Part shown: piece after piece, positions 20,804 to 29,544 of the stretch | Numbering within the stretch: the stretch's first letter is position 1 | Layout of the letters: each line of letters begins with the position of its first letter | Notes under the pieces: model-generated | What the model was told of the DNA's origin: nothing | Databases searched by the model: none | What the model saw: the letters and a program-made list of their open reading frames with translations, nothing else | Assembly (NCBI RefSeq): GCF_900086585.1 | Contig: NZ_FLKM01000009.1 | Coordinates: 124,001 to 188,000 of the forward strand | DNA from: Emergencia timonensis | Lineage (GTDB): Bacteria; Bacillota; Clostridia; Peptostreptococcales; Anaerovoracaceae | Direction: 5' to 3' | DNA length: 64,000 nucleotides | Translations under genes and position numbers: made by a program

Positions 20804-21718
20804 ATGAACAAGGAAAGTTACATCATCGATGTTTCCTCGGTAGATACGGACAGGCTTTCAAAGAAAAACCGCCTGGAAAACGCCAGGAAACTGTGGTACA
20901 AGTTCTCGCTCAACAAGGTTTCGGTTGCAGGCCTTGCCATCATACTGATGATCTTATTTATAGCAGTATTCTATGAATTCATAGCCCCGTATCCGGAAGA
21001 TATCGGATCAGTAGTGAAATTCAATGAGGCAAACCAGGGACCATCGCTGTCACATTTGATGGGAACGGATACGACGGGCAGAGACATTTTCAGCCGTATC
21101 TGTTATGCCTTCCGCGGGGCATTTACGATGGGAATCGGCTGCCTGGCTGTCGTCGTGCCACTGGGAGGAATCCTGGGACTCATCGCCGGCTACTTTAACG
21201 GCAGATTTATATCGAATTTTATCATGCGCCTGGCAGACGTATTTCTCGCTCTGCCGGCATTGATTCTGGTCATGTGCGTGTCATCCATCATGAAACCGAC
21301 TTTGATGAACGCCATGCTGGCCCTGTGCGTATCCTGGTGGCCTTGGTATACCAGGCTTGTAAACAACATCGTAGTTTCCTCGAGAAATGAGGTGTACATT
21401 CGGGCTGCAGAGGTGACTGGATCCAGCAACGCGCATATCCTGTTTCGCGAGATCCTGCCCAACGCCCTGGGACCTGTGCTGACGAAAGTCACCCTGGACA
21501 TGGGTTGGGCAATCATGGCTGGAGCTACCTTGAGCTATCTCGGCATGGGAGAACAGCCGCCGACACCGTCCCTTGGCGCAATGGTATCTGACGGTGTAGC
21601 TTATCTGCCGGATCAGTGGTGGATGTCCATTTTCCCGGCCCTTGCCATCATGTTGATCGTACTGGGGTTCAACTTGGCAGGGGATGGAATCAAGGATATG
21701 CTTTCGGACAATGAATAA
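20804..21718 (+). CDS. ABC transporter permease (DppC/OppC type)
   Basis: The 304-residue protein has the N-terminal OppC_N helix (VSVAGLAIILMILFIAVFYEFI) and the LMGTDTTGRDIFSRICYAFRGAF segment typical of DppC/OppC. The coupling region is YIRAAEVTGSSNAHILFREILPNALGPVL. GGAGAACAAAAAA precedes ATG 20804. It is the second channel subunit of the importer. Confidence 0.92.
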   Translation: MNKESYIIDVSSVDTDRLSKKNRLENARKLWYKFSLNKVSVAGLAIILMILFIAVFYEFIAPYPEDIGSVVKFNEANQGPSLSHLMGTDTTGRDIFSRICYAFRGAFTMGIGCLAVVVPLGGILGLIAGYFNGRFISNFIMRLADVFLALPALILVMCVSSIMKPTLMNAMLALCVSWWPWYTRLVNNIVVSSRNEVYIRAAEVTGSSNAHILFREILPNALGPVLTKVTLDMGWAIMAGATLSYLGMGEQPPTPSLGAMVSDGVAYLPDQWWMSIFPALAIMLIVLGFNLAGDGIKDMLSDNE

Positions 21719-21732
21719 AGGAGGAAAGAGAA

Positions 21733-22728
21733 ATGCGTACAAATCATAAGGAAGACTTGATTGTGGATTTGAAAGGTCTCTACGTCTCTTTCCGAACCTT
21801 CAAGGGTTATACAAAGGTTTTGAATGGGGTAAACCTCCATGTGAAGCGCCGTGAGAAAATCAGTATCGTGGGAGAGACTGGCTGCGGCAAGACGACGACA
21901 GTATATACCATCGCCCAGATTCTGGCGAGACAGGCGAGGGTGGATCAGGGAGAAGTGTACTTCCAGGGTGAAAATGTGCTGAAGATGGACAAAAGAGAAC
22001 TGAAGAAACTGAGAGAGAAGGGGATTTCCATCATCTTTCAAGATCCCATCGCTTCGCTGAATCCGGTGTTTACTGTGGGAAATCAGATGAAAGAAATCGT
22101 CAGCTATTCCGGTATTGAAGGAGCAAAGGCTAAACGCGTGCAGACCGAAAGAACCATCGCCGCATTACGAGAGACTCAGCTTCCGGACCCTGAGCGGATT
22201 ATGGACAGCTATCCCTTCCAGCTGTCGGGCGGTATGAGACAGAGAATCTGTATTGCCATGTCCCTTGCGACACCGAGAGACTTGGTCATCGCTGACGAGC
22301 CGACGACAAATTTGGACGTAACCATACAGGATCAGGTGCTGAAGACACTCAAACAGAGAGTGGAAGAAAAAGAGAGCTCCCTCATACTGATTACCCATTC
22401 TCTGGGAGTAGCCAGGATGATGGCGGATCGAATTTACGTGATGTATGCGGGCAACATGGTGGAGGTTGCAAAGTCGGAGGATCTGTTCCGCGAATATTTT
22501 CATCCTTATACCAAAGGACTGATGGGCTGTGTGCCAAAGCTCTCCGGAGGAGGCATTTCAACGGGCATACCGGGACATCTTCCTAACTATATGGATCCGC
22601 CAAAGGGCTGCCGGTTTGCACCGAGATGCCCTCACGCGGCAGAGCGGTGCAGGCAGTCACAGCCGCCGCTGTACGAAGTGAAGCCGGAGCATTTTGTCGC
22701 ATGCTATCTGTATGAGGAGGTGAGATAG
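21733..22728 (+). CDS. ABC transporter ATPase (DppD/OppD type)
   Basis: The 331-residue protein has Walker A GETGCGKTTT, signature LSGGMRQR and Walker B VIADEPTTNLD. It ends with the oligopeptide-transporter C-terminal extension rich in Cys (GCRFAPRCPHAAERC). It energises import together with the next gene. GGAGGAAAGAGAA precedes ATG 21733. Confidence 0.93.
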   Translation: MRTNHKEDLIVDLKGLYVSFRTFKGYTKVLNGVNLHVKRREKISIVGETGCGKTTTVYTIAQILARQARVDQGEVYFQGENVLKMDKRELKKLREKGISIIFQDPIASLNPVFTVGNQMKEIVSYSGIEGAKAKRVQTERTIAALRETQLPDPERIMDSYPFQLSGGMRQRICIAMSLATPRDLVIADEPTTNLDVTIQDQVLKTLKQRVEEKESSLILITHSLGVARMMADRIYVMYAGNMVEVAKSEDLFREYFHPYTKGLMGCVPKLSGGGISTGIPGHLPNYMDPPKGCRFAPRCPHAAERCRQSQPPLYEVKPEHFVACYLYEEVR

Positions 22729-23721
22729 GTGGAGGAGAAACGTAACGAATATGTTCTGGAAGTGACGGATCTGAAAAAATACTTTCCCGTGCGCGGGCAG
22801 AAGGAACAGTTTGTAAAAGCCATCGATGGAATCAACTTCAAACTGAAAGCGGGCGAGACTTTGGGACTGGTAGGAGAATCGGGATCTGGCAAAAGCACGA
22901 CTGCCTATAACGTCATCGGCATGGAGGCGATGACGGAAGGACAGGTATGCTTCAAAGGGCAGGATATCAGCATGCCTTTGGCAAAACGTCCCCTGGAACT
23001 GAAGAAGGAGATTCAAATCGTGTTCCAGGACCCGGGGACATCTTTGAACCCGCAGCGAAATATCTTTGATATCTTATCGCTGCCGCTAAAGGTGCACAAG
23101 GTCTGCGGAGCCGGTGAATATGTGAAGTATGTAGCGAGGCTGATGGATATCGTAGAACTGCCCTATGAATACATGTATAAGTATCCGTCCACGCTCAGCG
23201 GCGGAGAGCGTCAGATGGTGGCCATTGCAAGAGCCCTTGCGACAAATCCGTCCATGATCATTCTGGACGAGCCGACCAGCGCTTTAGATGTATCAGTGCA
23301 GGCAAAGATCATTAACACTCTGTTGAAGCTGCAGAAGGAATTGAATCTGACCTACCTGTTCATTACCCACGACCTCAGTCTGATGCGCAATGTATCCACC
23401 AGAGTCGCCATCATGTACTTAGGGAAGATTGCTGAAATCGCGCCGACGGAGAGCTTTTTCCAAAATCCGCAGCATCCGTACACGAAAATGCTGCTGTCGT
23501 CGATACCTGTGGTCACCGAAGCAGAGGAGGCTCTGAAACCCACACAGATTCACTCTGAAGGGGAAATCCCCAGTCCGGTCAATGTGCCAAAGGGATGCAG
23601 CTTCAATACCAGATGTCCTTTCGTTATGGAAATCTGCAGGCAGGTTGACCCGCAGATGGTGACCTATGCTGCAGATCATACGGTCAGATGCCATCTGTGT
23701 AAATCAAAAATGGAGGAATAG
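22729..23721 (+). CDS. ABC transporter ATPase (DppF/OppF type)
   Basis: The 330-residue protein has Walker A GESGSGKSTT, signature LSGGERQM, Walker B IILDEPTSALD and the C-terminal Cys-containing extension (GCSFNTRCPFVMEIC). It starts at GTG 22729, directly after the stop of the previous gene, with GAGGAGGTGAG as ribosome site. It forms the heterodimeric ATPase with the preceding protein. Confidence 0.93.
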   Translation: MEEKRNEYVLEVTDLKKYFPVRGQKEQFVKAIDGINFKLKAGETLGLVGESGSGKSTTAYNVIGMEAMTEGQVCFKGQDISMPLAKRPLELKKEIQIVFQDPGTSLNPQRNIFDILSLPLKVHKVCGAGEYVKYVARLMDIVELPYEYMYKYPSTLSGGERQMVAIARALATNPSMIILDEPTSALDVSVQAKIINTLLKLQKELNLTYLFITHDLSLMRNVSTRVAIMYLGKIAEIAPTESFFQNPQHPYTKMLLSSIPVVTEAEEALKPTQIHSEGEIPSPVNVPKGCSFNTRCPFVMEICRQVDPQMVTYAADHTVRCHLCKSKMEE

Positions 23722-23723
23722 AG

Positions 23724-24839
23724 ATGCAAGAACAATTTTGCTTGAAGAATGAACAAGATATCGAAGATCTTTTAAAGGGATGTGCGTTTTATGGAACGGG
23801 CGGCGGAGGGGAGGTCAGCGCCGGGAGGACGTCGCTTCTGGACTGTCTGTCAATGGGGCTGCCTATGACGTTGCTGGATCCTGACGACATCAAAGACGAT
23901 GCTTTATACTGCTGTCCATTTTTCATGGGCAGTATTGCACCGAAAACGGCAGAAACTCTGGCGGAGATGGAGTCGCTGGGGTACCTGGATCGGAAGTATT
24001 ATTTAGAAGAAATTTTGATGGGTGCGGTACGGACCTTAGAAGAAGTGAGCGGGAAGGCTGTTGAGGGACTGTACATTGCAGAACCCGGCGGTTCTAATGC
24101 AGGCTGCTGTATGGCCGCCGCATACAAAATGGGCATTCCTGTCATCGACGGTGACCCTGCAGGGAGAGCCGTTCCAGAGATGACCCAGGGGCTTGCGGCA
24201 ATCCGCGGCATGGACTTTCTGCCTGCGGCTTACTTTGACGCCTGGGGAAACAGGAATGCAACCTTCCAGACTATGCATACCAAAGCGGCAGAGCGAATCG
24301 GCAAGTTCCTCAGCGAAGCGGCCTATGGAGAAATGGCGGAGGCTGCTTATCTGATGACAGGCAAAGAACTGAAAACCATCCTCGTGCCGCGGACGTTGTC
24401 CAAAGCTTACCAGGTAGGCAGAGCGATGAGGCAGGCCGAAGATGTGCTTGCAGCGGCGGTAGAGGCTGCCGGCGGGAAGGTGGTCGGCAGAGGAATTCTG
24501 CAAAATATGCAGACAAAGGATCAGGGCGGCTATTACTGGGGCACTTATGAGATTTTGGGCGATGACGGCAGACTCTATAAAATCTGGTTCAAAAACGAAA
24601 ATCACATTCTCTGGATTGACGGACGTCCGGCAGTGACAAGCCCGGATCTGATTTCACTGATCGACCTGGAAGAAAAAGAACCGCTGCTCAACTCTCACCT
24701 GGAAAATGGAAAGTATGTGGGGATTGCTGTGACGTCAGCCTATGATTTCTATCACGAAGAGAAACCTATAGAGTCCTTCGGCCCCCGTTACTTCGGCTTT
24801 GACTTCGACTACATTCCTTTTGCAGAAGCAGAACTATGA
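23724..24839 (+). CDS. DUF917 family protein
   Basis: The 371-residue protein matches DUF917, a family found alone or next to and fused with hydantoinase-type proteins and annotated in part as S-methyl-thiohydantoin desulfurase domains. Visible family features are the early FYGTGGGGEV glycine loop, EPGGSNAG, and PVIDGDPAGRAVPEM. No signal peptide or membrane segment is present. It begins 3 bases after the last ABC gene and is the last gene of the sigma54 operon, so it probably acts on the imported compound, for example in an initial ring-opening or amide cleavage. That role is a guess from the neighbours. Confidence 0.82.
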   Translation: MQEQFCLKNEQDIEDLLKGCAFYGTGGGGEVSAGRTSLLDCLSMGLPMTLLDPDDIKDDALYCCPFFMGSIAPKTAETLAEMESLGYLDRKYYLEEILMGAVRTLEEVSGKAVEGLYIAEPGGSNAGCCMAAAYKMGIPVIDGDPAGRAVPEMTQGLAAIRGMDFLPAAYFDAWGNRNATFQTMHTKAAERIGKFLSEAAYGEMAEAAYLMTGKELKTILVPRTLSKAYQVGRAMRQAEDVLAAAVEAAGGKVVGRGILQNMQTKDQGGYYWGTYEILGDDGRLYKIWFKNENHILWIDGRPAVTSPDLISLIDLEEKEPLLNSHLENGKYVGIAVTSAYDFYHEEKPIESFGPRYFGFDFDYIPFAEAEL

Positions 24840-25113
24840 CATTCTGTTCAAAGAGCCCCAGGCGGCAGTCGAATTCGCCAAATCAGAGATTTGGGAATTC
24901 GCTGCATGAGACCTGCCACGGTTTGCCTGGACGAACCGGGCTGGGACTTCAATTTGCGTGACAACGCTTCTCTCCTCCGGGAACTGCTGTTCCCTGCGCT
25001 GTCCGTTTTGCCTAGCCAAGCAAGCTTGGGGCAAAAAGGCAGAATTTATGCTAAAACGCCCCAGCCTATGACTGGTTTGGCGTTTGTCGTATGAGAAAGG
25101 ATAGGTTTACATC
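24840..25113. other. Intergenic region with two inverted repeats
   Basis: No credible gene. An imperfect hairpin, GAATTCgCCAAATC paired with GATTTGGgAATTC, lies at about 24872-24901. A stronger one combines TTTTGCC/GGCAAAA and CCAAGC/GCTTGG at 25006-25036. The second may terminate transcription after the DUF917 gene, although on the plus strand it is not followed by a clear T run. Confidence 0.45.
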
Positions 25114-25440
25114 ATGAAGATTGACGGAAACAAAAAAGAAAAGGCGGCGCTGGCAGCTTACGACCAGGGAGATCGTGTTCTTGCCGCCCGGTTGGAAGAG
25201 GAATTTACCGAAGAACTGCGCCTTGCCATCGCCAACGGCGAGGACTACTGCAGCTGTACCAGTTCTTGTGAAAAGCACGGTAATTGTGTAGAATGCGTGG
25301 CTGCTCATCGAGGGCACCAGGGTCATCTTCCTGCCTGCTTCAGGGAGATGGTCAATCAAAGACTGTGCGAACTGTCGGGGTTGACGGAGCATACCGTCAT
25401 CGGCAAGATCAAAGAAGAACGGAGAAAAGACCGCCCTTGA
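25114..25440 (+). CDS. Small Cys-rich protein, DUF6485-like
   Basis: The 108-residue protein has a central Cys/His cluster, CSCTSSCEKHGNCVECVAAHRGHQ...PAC, resembling the small DUF6485 proteins of anaerobic Firmicutes, where the cluster probably binds metal. The N-terminal part is charged and helical. ATG 25114 follows GAAAGGATAGG. Function is unknown. A bidirectional terminator follows. Confidence 0.65.
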   Translation: MKIDGNKKEKAALAAYDQGDRVLAARLEEEFTEELRLAIANGEDYCSCTSSCEKHGNCVECVAAHRGHQGHLPACFREMVNQRLCELSGLTEHTVIGKIKEERRKDRP

Positions 25441-25507
25441 AAGGGGCTGCTACGCAAAAGTTAACTGCTTCGGGTCTGAAATTTCCCCCTGCCGGCCAGA
25501 TTTTGAT

Positions 25508-25554
25508 AAAACCGTCTCACGAAGGTCTTCTCAGCCTTTCGTGGGACGGTTTTT
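25508..25554. terminator. Bidirectional terminator between convergent genes
   Basis: AAAACCGTC..CACGAAGG (from 25508) pairs with CC(T)TTCGTG..GACGGTTTT (to 25553). There are T runs on the plus strand after the stem and on the minus strand after its complement. It serves the Cys-rich gene and the convergent beta-helix gene. Confidence 0.85.
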
Positions 25555-25572
25555 CTGTCTGCGGTTTCACAC

Positions 25573-28140
25573 TTAAAACCAACATCTTTTCCATATTGCG
25601 AAGAGTGTAAGATCCTCTCTGATATTGTCGATAACGCCGCCGGGCTGAAAGAAAATACCGCTGCCGTCTGAGGCCGTGTTCCAACCTATAAACCGGTGAT
25701 TGCACCAAAGCGGTTTCCGCCTTGGAATGGTCACACTTGTACCTGACGTGACAGTCAGCGGCCGGGGAATATGACAGGCTTTTGGACAGCACCAGCCGTC
25801 ATTGCCTTTGAAGGTGACGGTATAATCTGTGTGAAGAACAGGCGCCAGAAGAACCTGGGACTGATCGTCGCTGAGGCGAATCTCCCAATCCTCAAAGCCG
25901 GCAGGCGGCTTTTGAAATGCATCGGCATCCTGCTGCGTCAACGTCGTATAGGGAGGAGAGACGACACCGACTACAATGGGGATTCCCTCTGAATTGGCGG
26001 TGACGTAGTCGGAATTGTCCAGCTGAATGATTGAACCTGGTGCCAGCGGTCCCTCGATGCGAACGGCCGCCATCTGCTCGGTGAGATAAACGCCGTTAGA
26101 AAGATGGCGGTTCCCACTGACATAAAGCATACCTTCGTTGTAAATCCCAGGAGCATATTTATCGGCCGTGTTTGGTCCGGGACTGCCGATGAAAGCATTG
26201 CCTGTGATGCGGGCGGTGGATTCCACATCGTTATAGAGACCGCCGCCTATTTCGGCATGATTGCCATAAAGGGAGCCGCCGTTCATGGCAAAAACACTGC
26301 CTCCGCGGACCCAGACTCCGCCTCCCTGGCCTAAAGCGGTATTATCGTGAATCGTTCCGCTCTCCACGGTGACCAGAGCGCCTTCAGATGCGCTGATACC
26401 GCCGCCGCAATTTTGGGAAGTGTTATAGGCAATTTCTACAGCGCCGTCCATATGCAGACTGCCGGTAAAGGCACAGACCCCGCCTCCTCTACCGCTGGTT
26501 CGATTAGCGGTGATTTCGACCTGATCTGTCAGTACGAGAGTACCAGTCGTGCTGTTGAAGTAGATGCCGCCGCCATTCCTGCTTTCTGCCGTGTTTTCAG
26601 TGACAATGGTATTGCCCTGCAAAGTGAGGCGGTTCCCTGCGCCACCGGCCCAAATGCCGCCGCCGTTGCTGCTTAGGGCCATATTAGCCGAAATGGTGCA
26701 GTCTGTTAAAAGGGTTTCAACAGTGCCGAAGCTGGCAGTGAGCCTGATGCCGCCGCCTTCTGCTCCTGCCGTATTTTCTTGGAATCTGTCTCCGTTGATT
26801 TCCAGACGACTGCTGGCGGTGTCGGTGAGATTGGCAAAATAGAGACCGCCGCCGTTGCTATCGGCTGAATTCTGCGTGACGGTATTGCCTTCGAAGGTTA
26901 GCAAGGCAACACCAGCGCTGCTGAGAAGCAATCCGCCGCCATTGGTCTGTGCTGTGTTGCCGTGCACCTTATTATTGAGGGCGTCAAAACGGAATCCGCC
27001 GGAACCGCCCCACAGTGCAATGCCGCCGCCTTGAAGAGCTGCCGTGTTTCTTTCAATTGTCGAGTTTTCAAGGGAAAATGTTAAGAGACTGCCTTCTGCG
27101 CGGTTTTGGACCCAAATACCGCCGCCAGTGCCGGAGATGTCGTTGACTGCATGGTTGTCTGTGATGGTACTTTCTGCAATGTGAACCTCTGCCCCTGTGT
27201 CTGTCAACAGATAGAGACCGCCGCCAGTGCCGCCCCTATTATTCCGCAGATCCACCCCTTCAAGACTGAAATCCACCTGACCGACAGCGGCTGTAATCAT
27301 GATGCCGCCGCCATTTTGAGAGGCGGTATTTTGGGAGATGGAAACCTGAGGCTGAATCTGCAGAATGTCGCCGTCGCTGGCGCTGAAAAAATAGAGACCG
27401 CCGCCATGAAGGGCTTGGTTTTCCGATATGACCACATCATCAGTTATGGTCAGGCTGGACAGAGGGCCATTGTTGCGAAAACCTGAGAAATAAATACCGC
27501 CGCCATTACCAGTGACAGTATTCTCAGTAATTTTAGCTCGGCCGTCAATCTCTACGTCGATACCGGTGTTTTGGTCATAGGAACGAAGGTAGAGACCGCC
27601 GCCATTGGGGGCGGAGTTGTTTTGAATCAAAGCGTCATCGGTGACTGTGATCCTGTCTTCTTTATGCCGGGCCGCAAACATGATGCCGCCGCCGTTCGAT
27701 TCAGAGTGACAGCCGACGATGGCGGCGCTGCCGTTCATGACCATGGTATTGGTGTAATTGACCGCGCCTGACAGATAGACGCCGCCGCCTTCACGAAAAG
27801 CGTTATTGTTCTGCAGTACTGCGCCGTCGCCGAGTATGAAAGTGCCTCCCGTCACAAAGACCAGGGAGCGGTTTGTCTCATTGGTAATTGGATGATTTGT
27901 TTTGTCCCCATCGATGACGATGTTTTCCAGCGTCAGGACGCCGCCTGCTATTCTGATCAGATAACTGAAAAAGCTGCTGCCGCGGGTCAGGGTAAAAATA
28001 CTGCCGGCAACAGACTTGACCGTGACATCATAGGTAATTTGGATCTGAGAAGAAAGAGAAAAGTCAGAAGTGATTTCGATAGGGGATTCCTGCCTGGATA
28101 AGGCCGCGCGAAAATCGGATTCGTTAGATACCTGTGTCAT
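25573..28140 (-). CDS. Large right-handed beta-helix protein with InlB-type C-terminal repeat
   Basis: The protein (855 residues from the chosen start) is built of 18 rungs marked by a GGG-[ILV]-x motif, mostly preceded by Asn-rich turns such as NTAxxNGGG. This is the pattern of parallel beta-helix (Pmp-like/pectin-lyase-like) proteins. The C-terminus (about the last 75 residues) is an InlB B-repeat/Flg_new type module: YTVTFKGNDGW ... FIGWNTASDGSG ... LTLFAIWK. No signal peptide, anchor or membrane segment is visible at either end, which is odd for a putative adhesin. The start at 28140 has GGAG 6 bases upstream; ATG 28152 is an alternative. Confidence 0.8.
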   Translation of the reverse strand: MTQVSNESDFRAALSRQESPIEITSDFSLSSQIQITYDVTVKSVAGSIFTLTRGSSFFSYLIRIAGGVLTLENIVIDGDKTNHPITNETNRSLVFVTGGTFILGDGAVLQNNNAFREGGGVYLSGAVNYTNTMVMNGSAAIVGCHSESNGGGIMFAARHKEDRITVTDDALIQNNSAPNGGGLYLRSYDQNTGIDVEIDGRAKITENTVTGNGGGIYFSGFRNNGPLSSLTITDDVVISENQALHGGGLYFFSASDGDILQIQPQVSISQNTASQNGGGIMITAAVGQVDFSLEGVDLRNNRGGTGGGLYLLTDTGAEVHIAESTITDNHAVNDISGTGGGIWVQNRAEGSLLTFSLENSTIERNTAALQGGGIALWGGSGGFRFDALNNKVHGNTAQTNGGGLLLSSAGVALLTFEGNTVTQNSADSNGGGLYFANLTDTASSRLEINGDRFQENTAGAEGGGIRLTASFGTVETLLTDCTISANMALSSNGGGIWAGGAGNRLTLQGNTIVTENTAESRNGGGIYFNSTTGTLVLTDQVEITANRTSGRGGGVCAFTGSLHMDGAVEIAYNTSQNCGGGISASEGALVTVESGTIHDNTALGQGGGVWVRGGSVFAMNGGSLYGNHAEIGGGLYNDVESTARITGNAFIGSPGPNTADKYAPGIYNEGMLYVSGNRHLSNGVYLTEQMAAVRIEGPLAPGSIIQLDNSDYVTANSEGIPIVVGVVSPPYTTLTQQDADAFQKPPAGFEDWEIRLSDDQSQVLLAPVLHTDYTVTFKGNDGWCCPKACHIPRPLTVTSGTSVTIPRRKPLWCNHRFIGWNTASDGSGIFFQPGGVIDNIREDLTLFAIWKRCWF

Positions 28141-28269
28141 TTTAATCTCCATTCTGCCGTTGACGCTGACGGCTGAAAAGTTTTTAAACGGTGTGCGTCT
28201 TACACCAGATTGCTCGATATGTAGAATAAAATGACAGCGATATTACTTTATCATATTCATCTTTTAAAT

Positions 28270-28298
28270 TTGCGGTTCCAATCCAAGTGTGATAAAAT
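28270..28298 (+). promoter_or_regulatory. Promoter of thioesterase gene
   Basis: TTGCGG (28270-28275) and TAAAAT (28293-28298) are separated by 17 bases. The predicted start of transcription lies just before the thioesterase start codon. Confidence 0.6.
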
Positions 28299-28317
28299 AT
28301 ATTGCAGTTTGAATAGA

Positions 28318-28785
28318 ATGGAGATGACAGCAGTGAAAGACAAGGAATTGGCGAAGGAGATAGAAGAAATCCTGGAGGACAACAGGCAGCAATCAGAACG
28401 GCTGAACTGCAGGCTGAATTTACAGTTAGTAGACTGTAGCAGGGAAGAAGGATTTGTTGAATTCGCTTTTGATGTGAAAGAATGGTGCCTGAATCCTTAT
28501 AACGGCGTTCATGGAGGCGCAATCTGCACGCTCTTTGACACAGGTTTAGGTATGGGGGCGGTAGCGATTACCCAGAAGATGGTATCGACCACAGACATCT
28601 CAGTCAGCTTTTTAAAGCCGATGAACGGAAAGCGCTATATCATCAGGGCCGAGTACACGCAGATCGGCAGAAGGATGGCTCGCAGCGTGGGCAAGGCAAT
28701 CGATGCAGAAACCGGCGTGGTCTGTGCCACGTCCATGGCCAGTTTCGTTTTGACAGAATCGAGAGCCAAGGGTCTGCAAGTATAA
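28318..28785 (+). CDS. PaaI-type hotdog thioesterase
   Basis: About 155 residues form a single hotdog domain with the NGVHGGAICTLFDTGLGMGAVAI helix and the TTDISVSFLKPM strand of the PaaI/YiaI thioesterases, which hydrolyse acyl- or aryl-CoA. The active-site Asp is probably the one in LFDTGLG. Three starts are possible: ATG 28318, ATG 28324 and GTG 28333. GTG 28333 has GGAG about 9 bases upstream, so the true protein may be 5 residues shorter. It appears monocistronic. The physiological substrate is unknown. Confidence 0.85.
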   Translation: MEMTAVKDKELAKEIEEILEDNRQQSERLNCRLNLQLVDCSREEGFVEFAFDVKEWCLNPYNGVHGGAICTLFDTGLGMGAVAITQKMVSTTDISVSFLKPMNGKRYIIRAEYTQIGRRMARSVGKAIDAETGVVCATSMASFVLTESRAKGLQV

Positions 28786-28809
28786 CAGCTGCTTGGAGTC
28801 CCAAATCAA

Positions 28810-28830
28810 AGGCGCGCCGCGCCTCTTTAA
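28810..28830 (+). terminator. Short GC-rich hairpin after thioesterase gene
   Basis: AGGCGC-gcc-GCGCCT (28810-28824) is followed by CTTTAAATT. It is a weak but plausible terminator. Confidence 0.45.
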
Positions 28831-28854
28831 ATTATTGAAATAAGGCCTTCACAA

Positions 28855-28898
28855 AAACGGTCAATGGGTTTACGATAGAGAAAACTCATTGACCGTTT
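28855..28898. promoter_or_regulatory. Perfect 12-bp inverted repeat, probable TetR operator
   Basis: AAACGGTCAATG (28855-28866) and CATTGACCGTTT (28887-28898) are exact complements separated by 20 bases, immediately upstream of a TetR-family gene. The right arm contains TTGACC, usable as a -35 box. Autoregulation by the TetR protein is the likely role. Confidence 0.65.
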
Positions 28899-28926
28899 CG
28901 GTATACGACAAAAAATGGAGGCAGAT

Positions 28927-29544
28927 ATGAATGAAAAGTTTTGGGCGCTGCCCAAAGACAAACAGGACCGTATCATCAATTCGGCGTTGGAAGTCTTCGC
29001 CAAGAACGAATACAAGAAGGCGCCGATGTCGGAGATCGCCAGTGCGGCAAATATCTCAAAGTCATTGCTTTTTCATTACTTTCACAATAAAAAAGAACTG
29101 TATCTTTTCCTGTACGATTATGCCATTAGTACCCAACTGCGGAAATTAAGGGAAGCAGACATCATGAAGGAAACGGACTTTATGGAGATGTTTCGGAAAT
29201 CGGTCCGGGTAAAATGCCAGGTGGCGAGGGAGTACACCTATATGAACCAGTTTCTAATTCGGGCGTATTTTGAAGATGAACCGGAGCTGGCTGACAAATT
29301 GGGTCCTAAACTGACAGGGCTGATCGACGCTAGTTCCGAAAAACTTCTTTCGCTGATTGACAAATCCAAGTTCAAGGAAGAATCAGATGCGGCCATGCTG
29401 TTAAAGCTCAGTATCTGGATTGGCGAAGGCTATATGCTGCATCAACTGAGAGGGAAGGGATCGGATATCGATCAATGGGAAAAAGATTTTATAGAATTGA
29501 TTGAGTTTTGGAAGAAGAACCACTATTTGGAGGAATATCAATGA
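28927..29544 (+). CDS. TetR-family transcriptional regulator
   Basis: The 205-residue protein has the TetR N-terminal helix-turn-helix: RIINSALEVFAKNEYKKAPMSEIASAANISKSLLFHYFHNKKELY. The helical C-terminal ligand-binding half is not assignable. ATG 28927 is preceded by GGAGG; ATG 28915 is upstream of that site and less likely. The stop overlaps the ABC ATPase start (ATGA), so regulator and exporter form one unit, typical of TetR-controlled ABC export systems that respond to their substrate. Confidence 0.92.
   Translation: MNEKFWALPKDKQDRIINSALEVFAKNEYKKAPMSEIASAANISKSLLFHYFHNKKELYLFLYDYAISTQLRKLREADIMKETDFMEMFRKSVRVKCQVAREYTYMNQFLIRAYFEDEPELADKLGPKLTGLIDASSEKLLSLIDKSKFKEESDAAMLLKLSIWIGEGYMLHQLRGKGSDIDQWEKDFIELIEFWKKNHYLEEYQ

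Noticed and set aside
24891..25094. 67-residue ORF after the DUF917 gene
   Set aside because: It spans two hairpins and lacks a start signal; probably untranslated.
25284..25610. 108-residue plus-strand ORF
   Set aside because: It is out of frame with the Cys-rich gene and runs through the bidirectional terminator.
26104..27771. Several plus-strand ORFs of 66-126 residues
   Set aside because: They are antisense to the beta-helix gene; the repeated GCCGCCGCC complements of its Gly codons create Ala/Pro-rich open frames.
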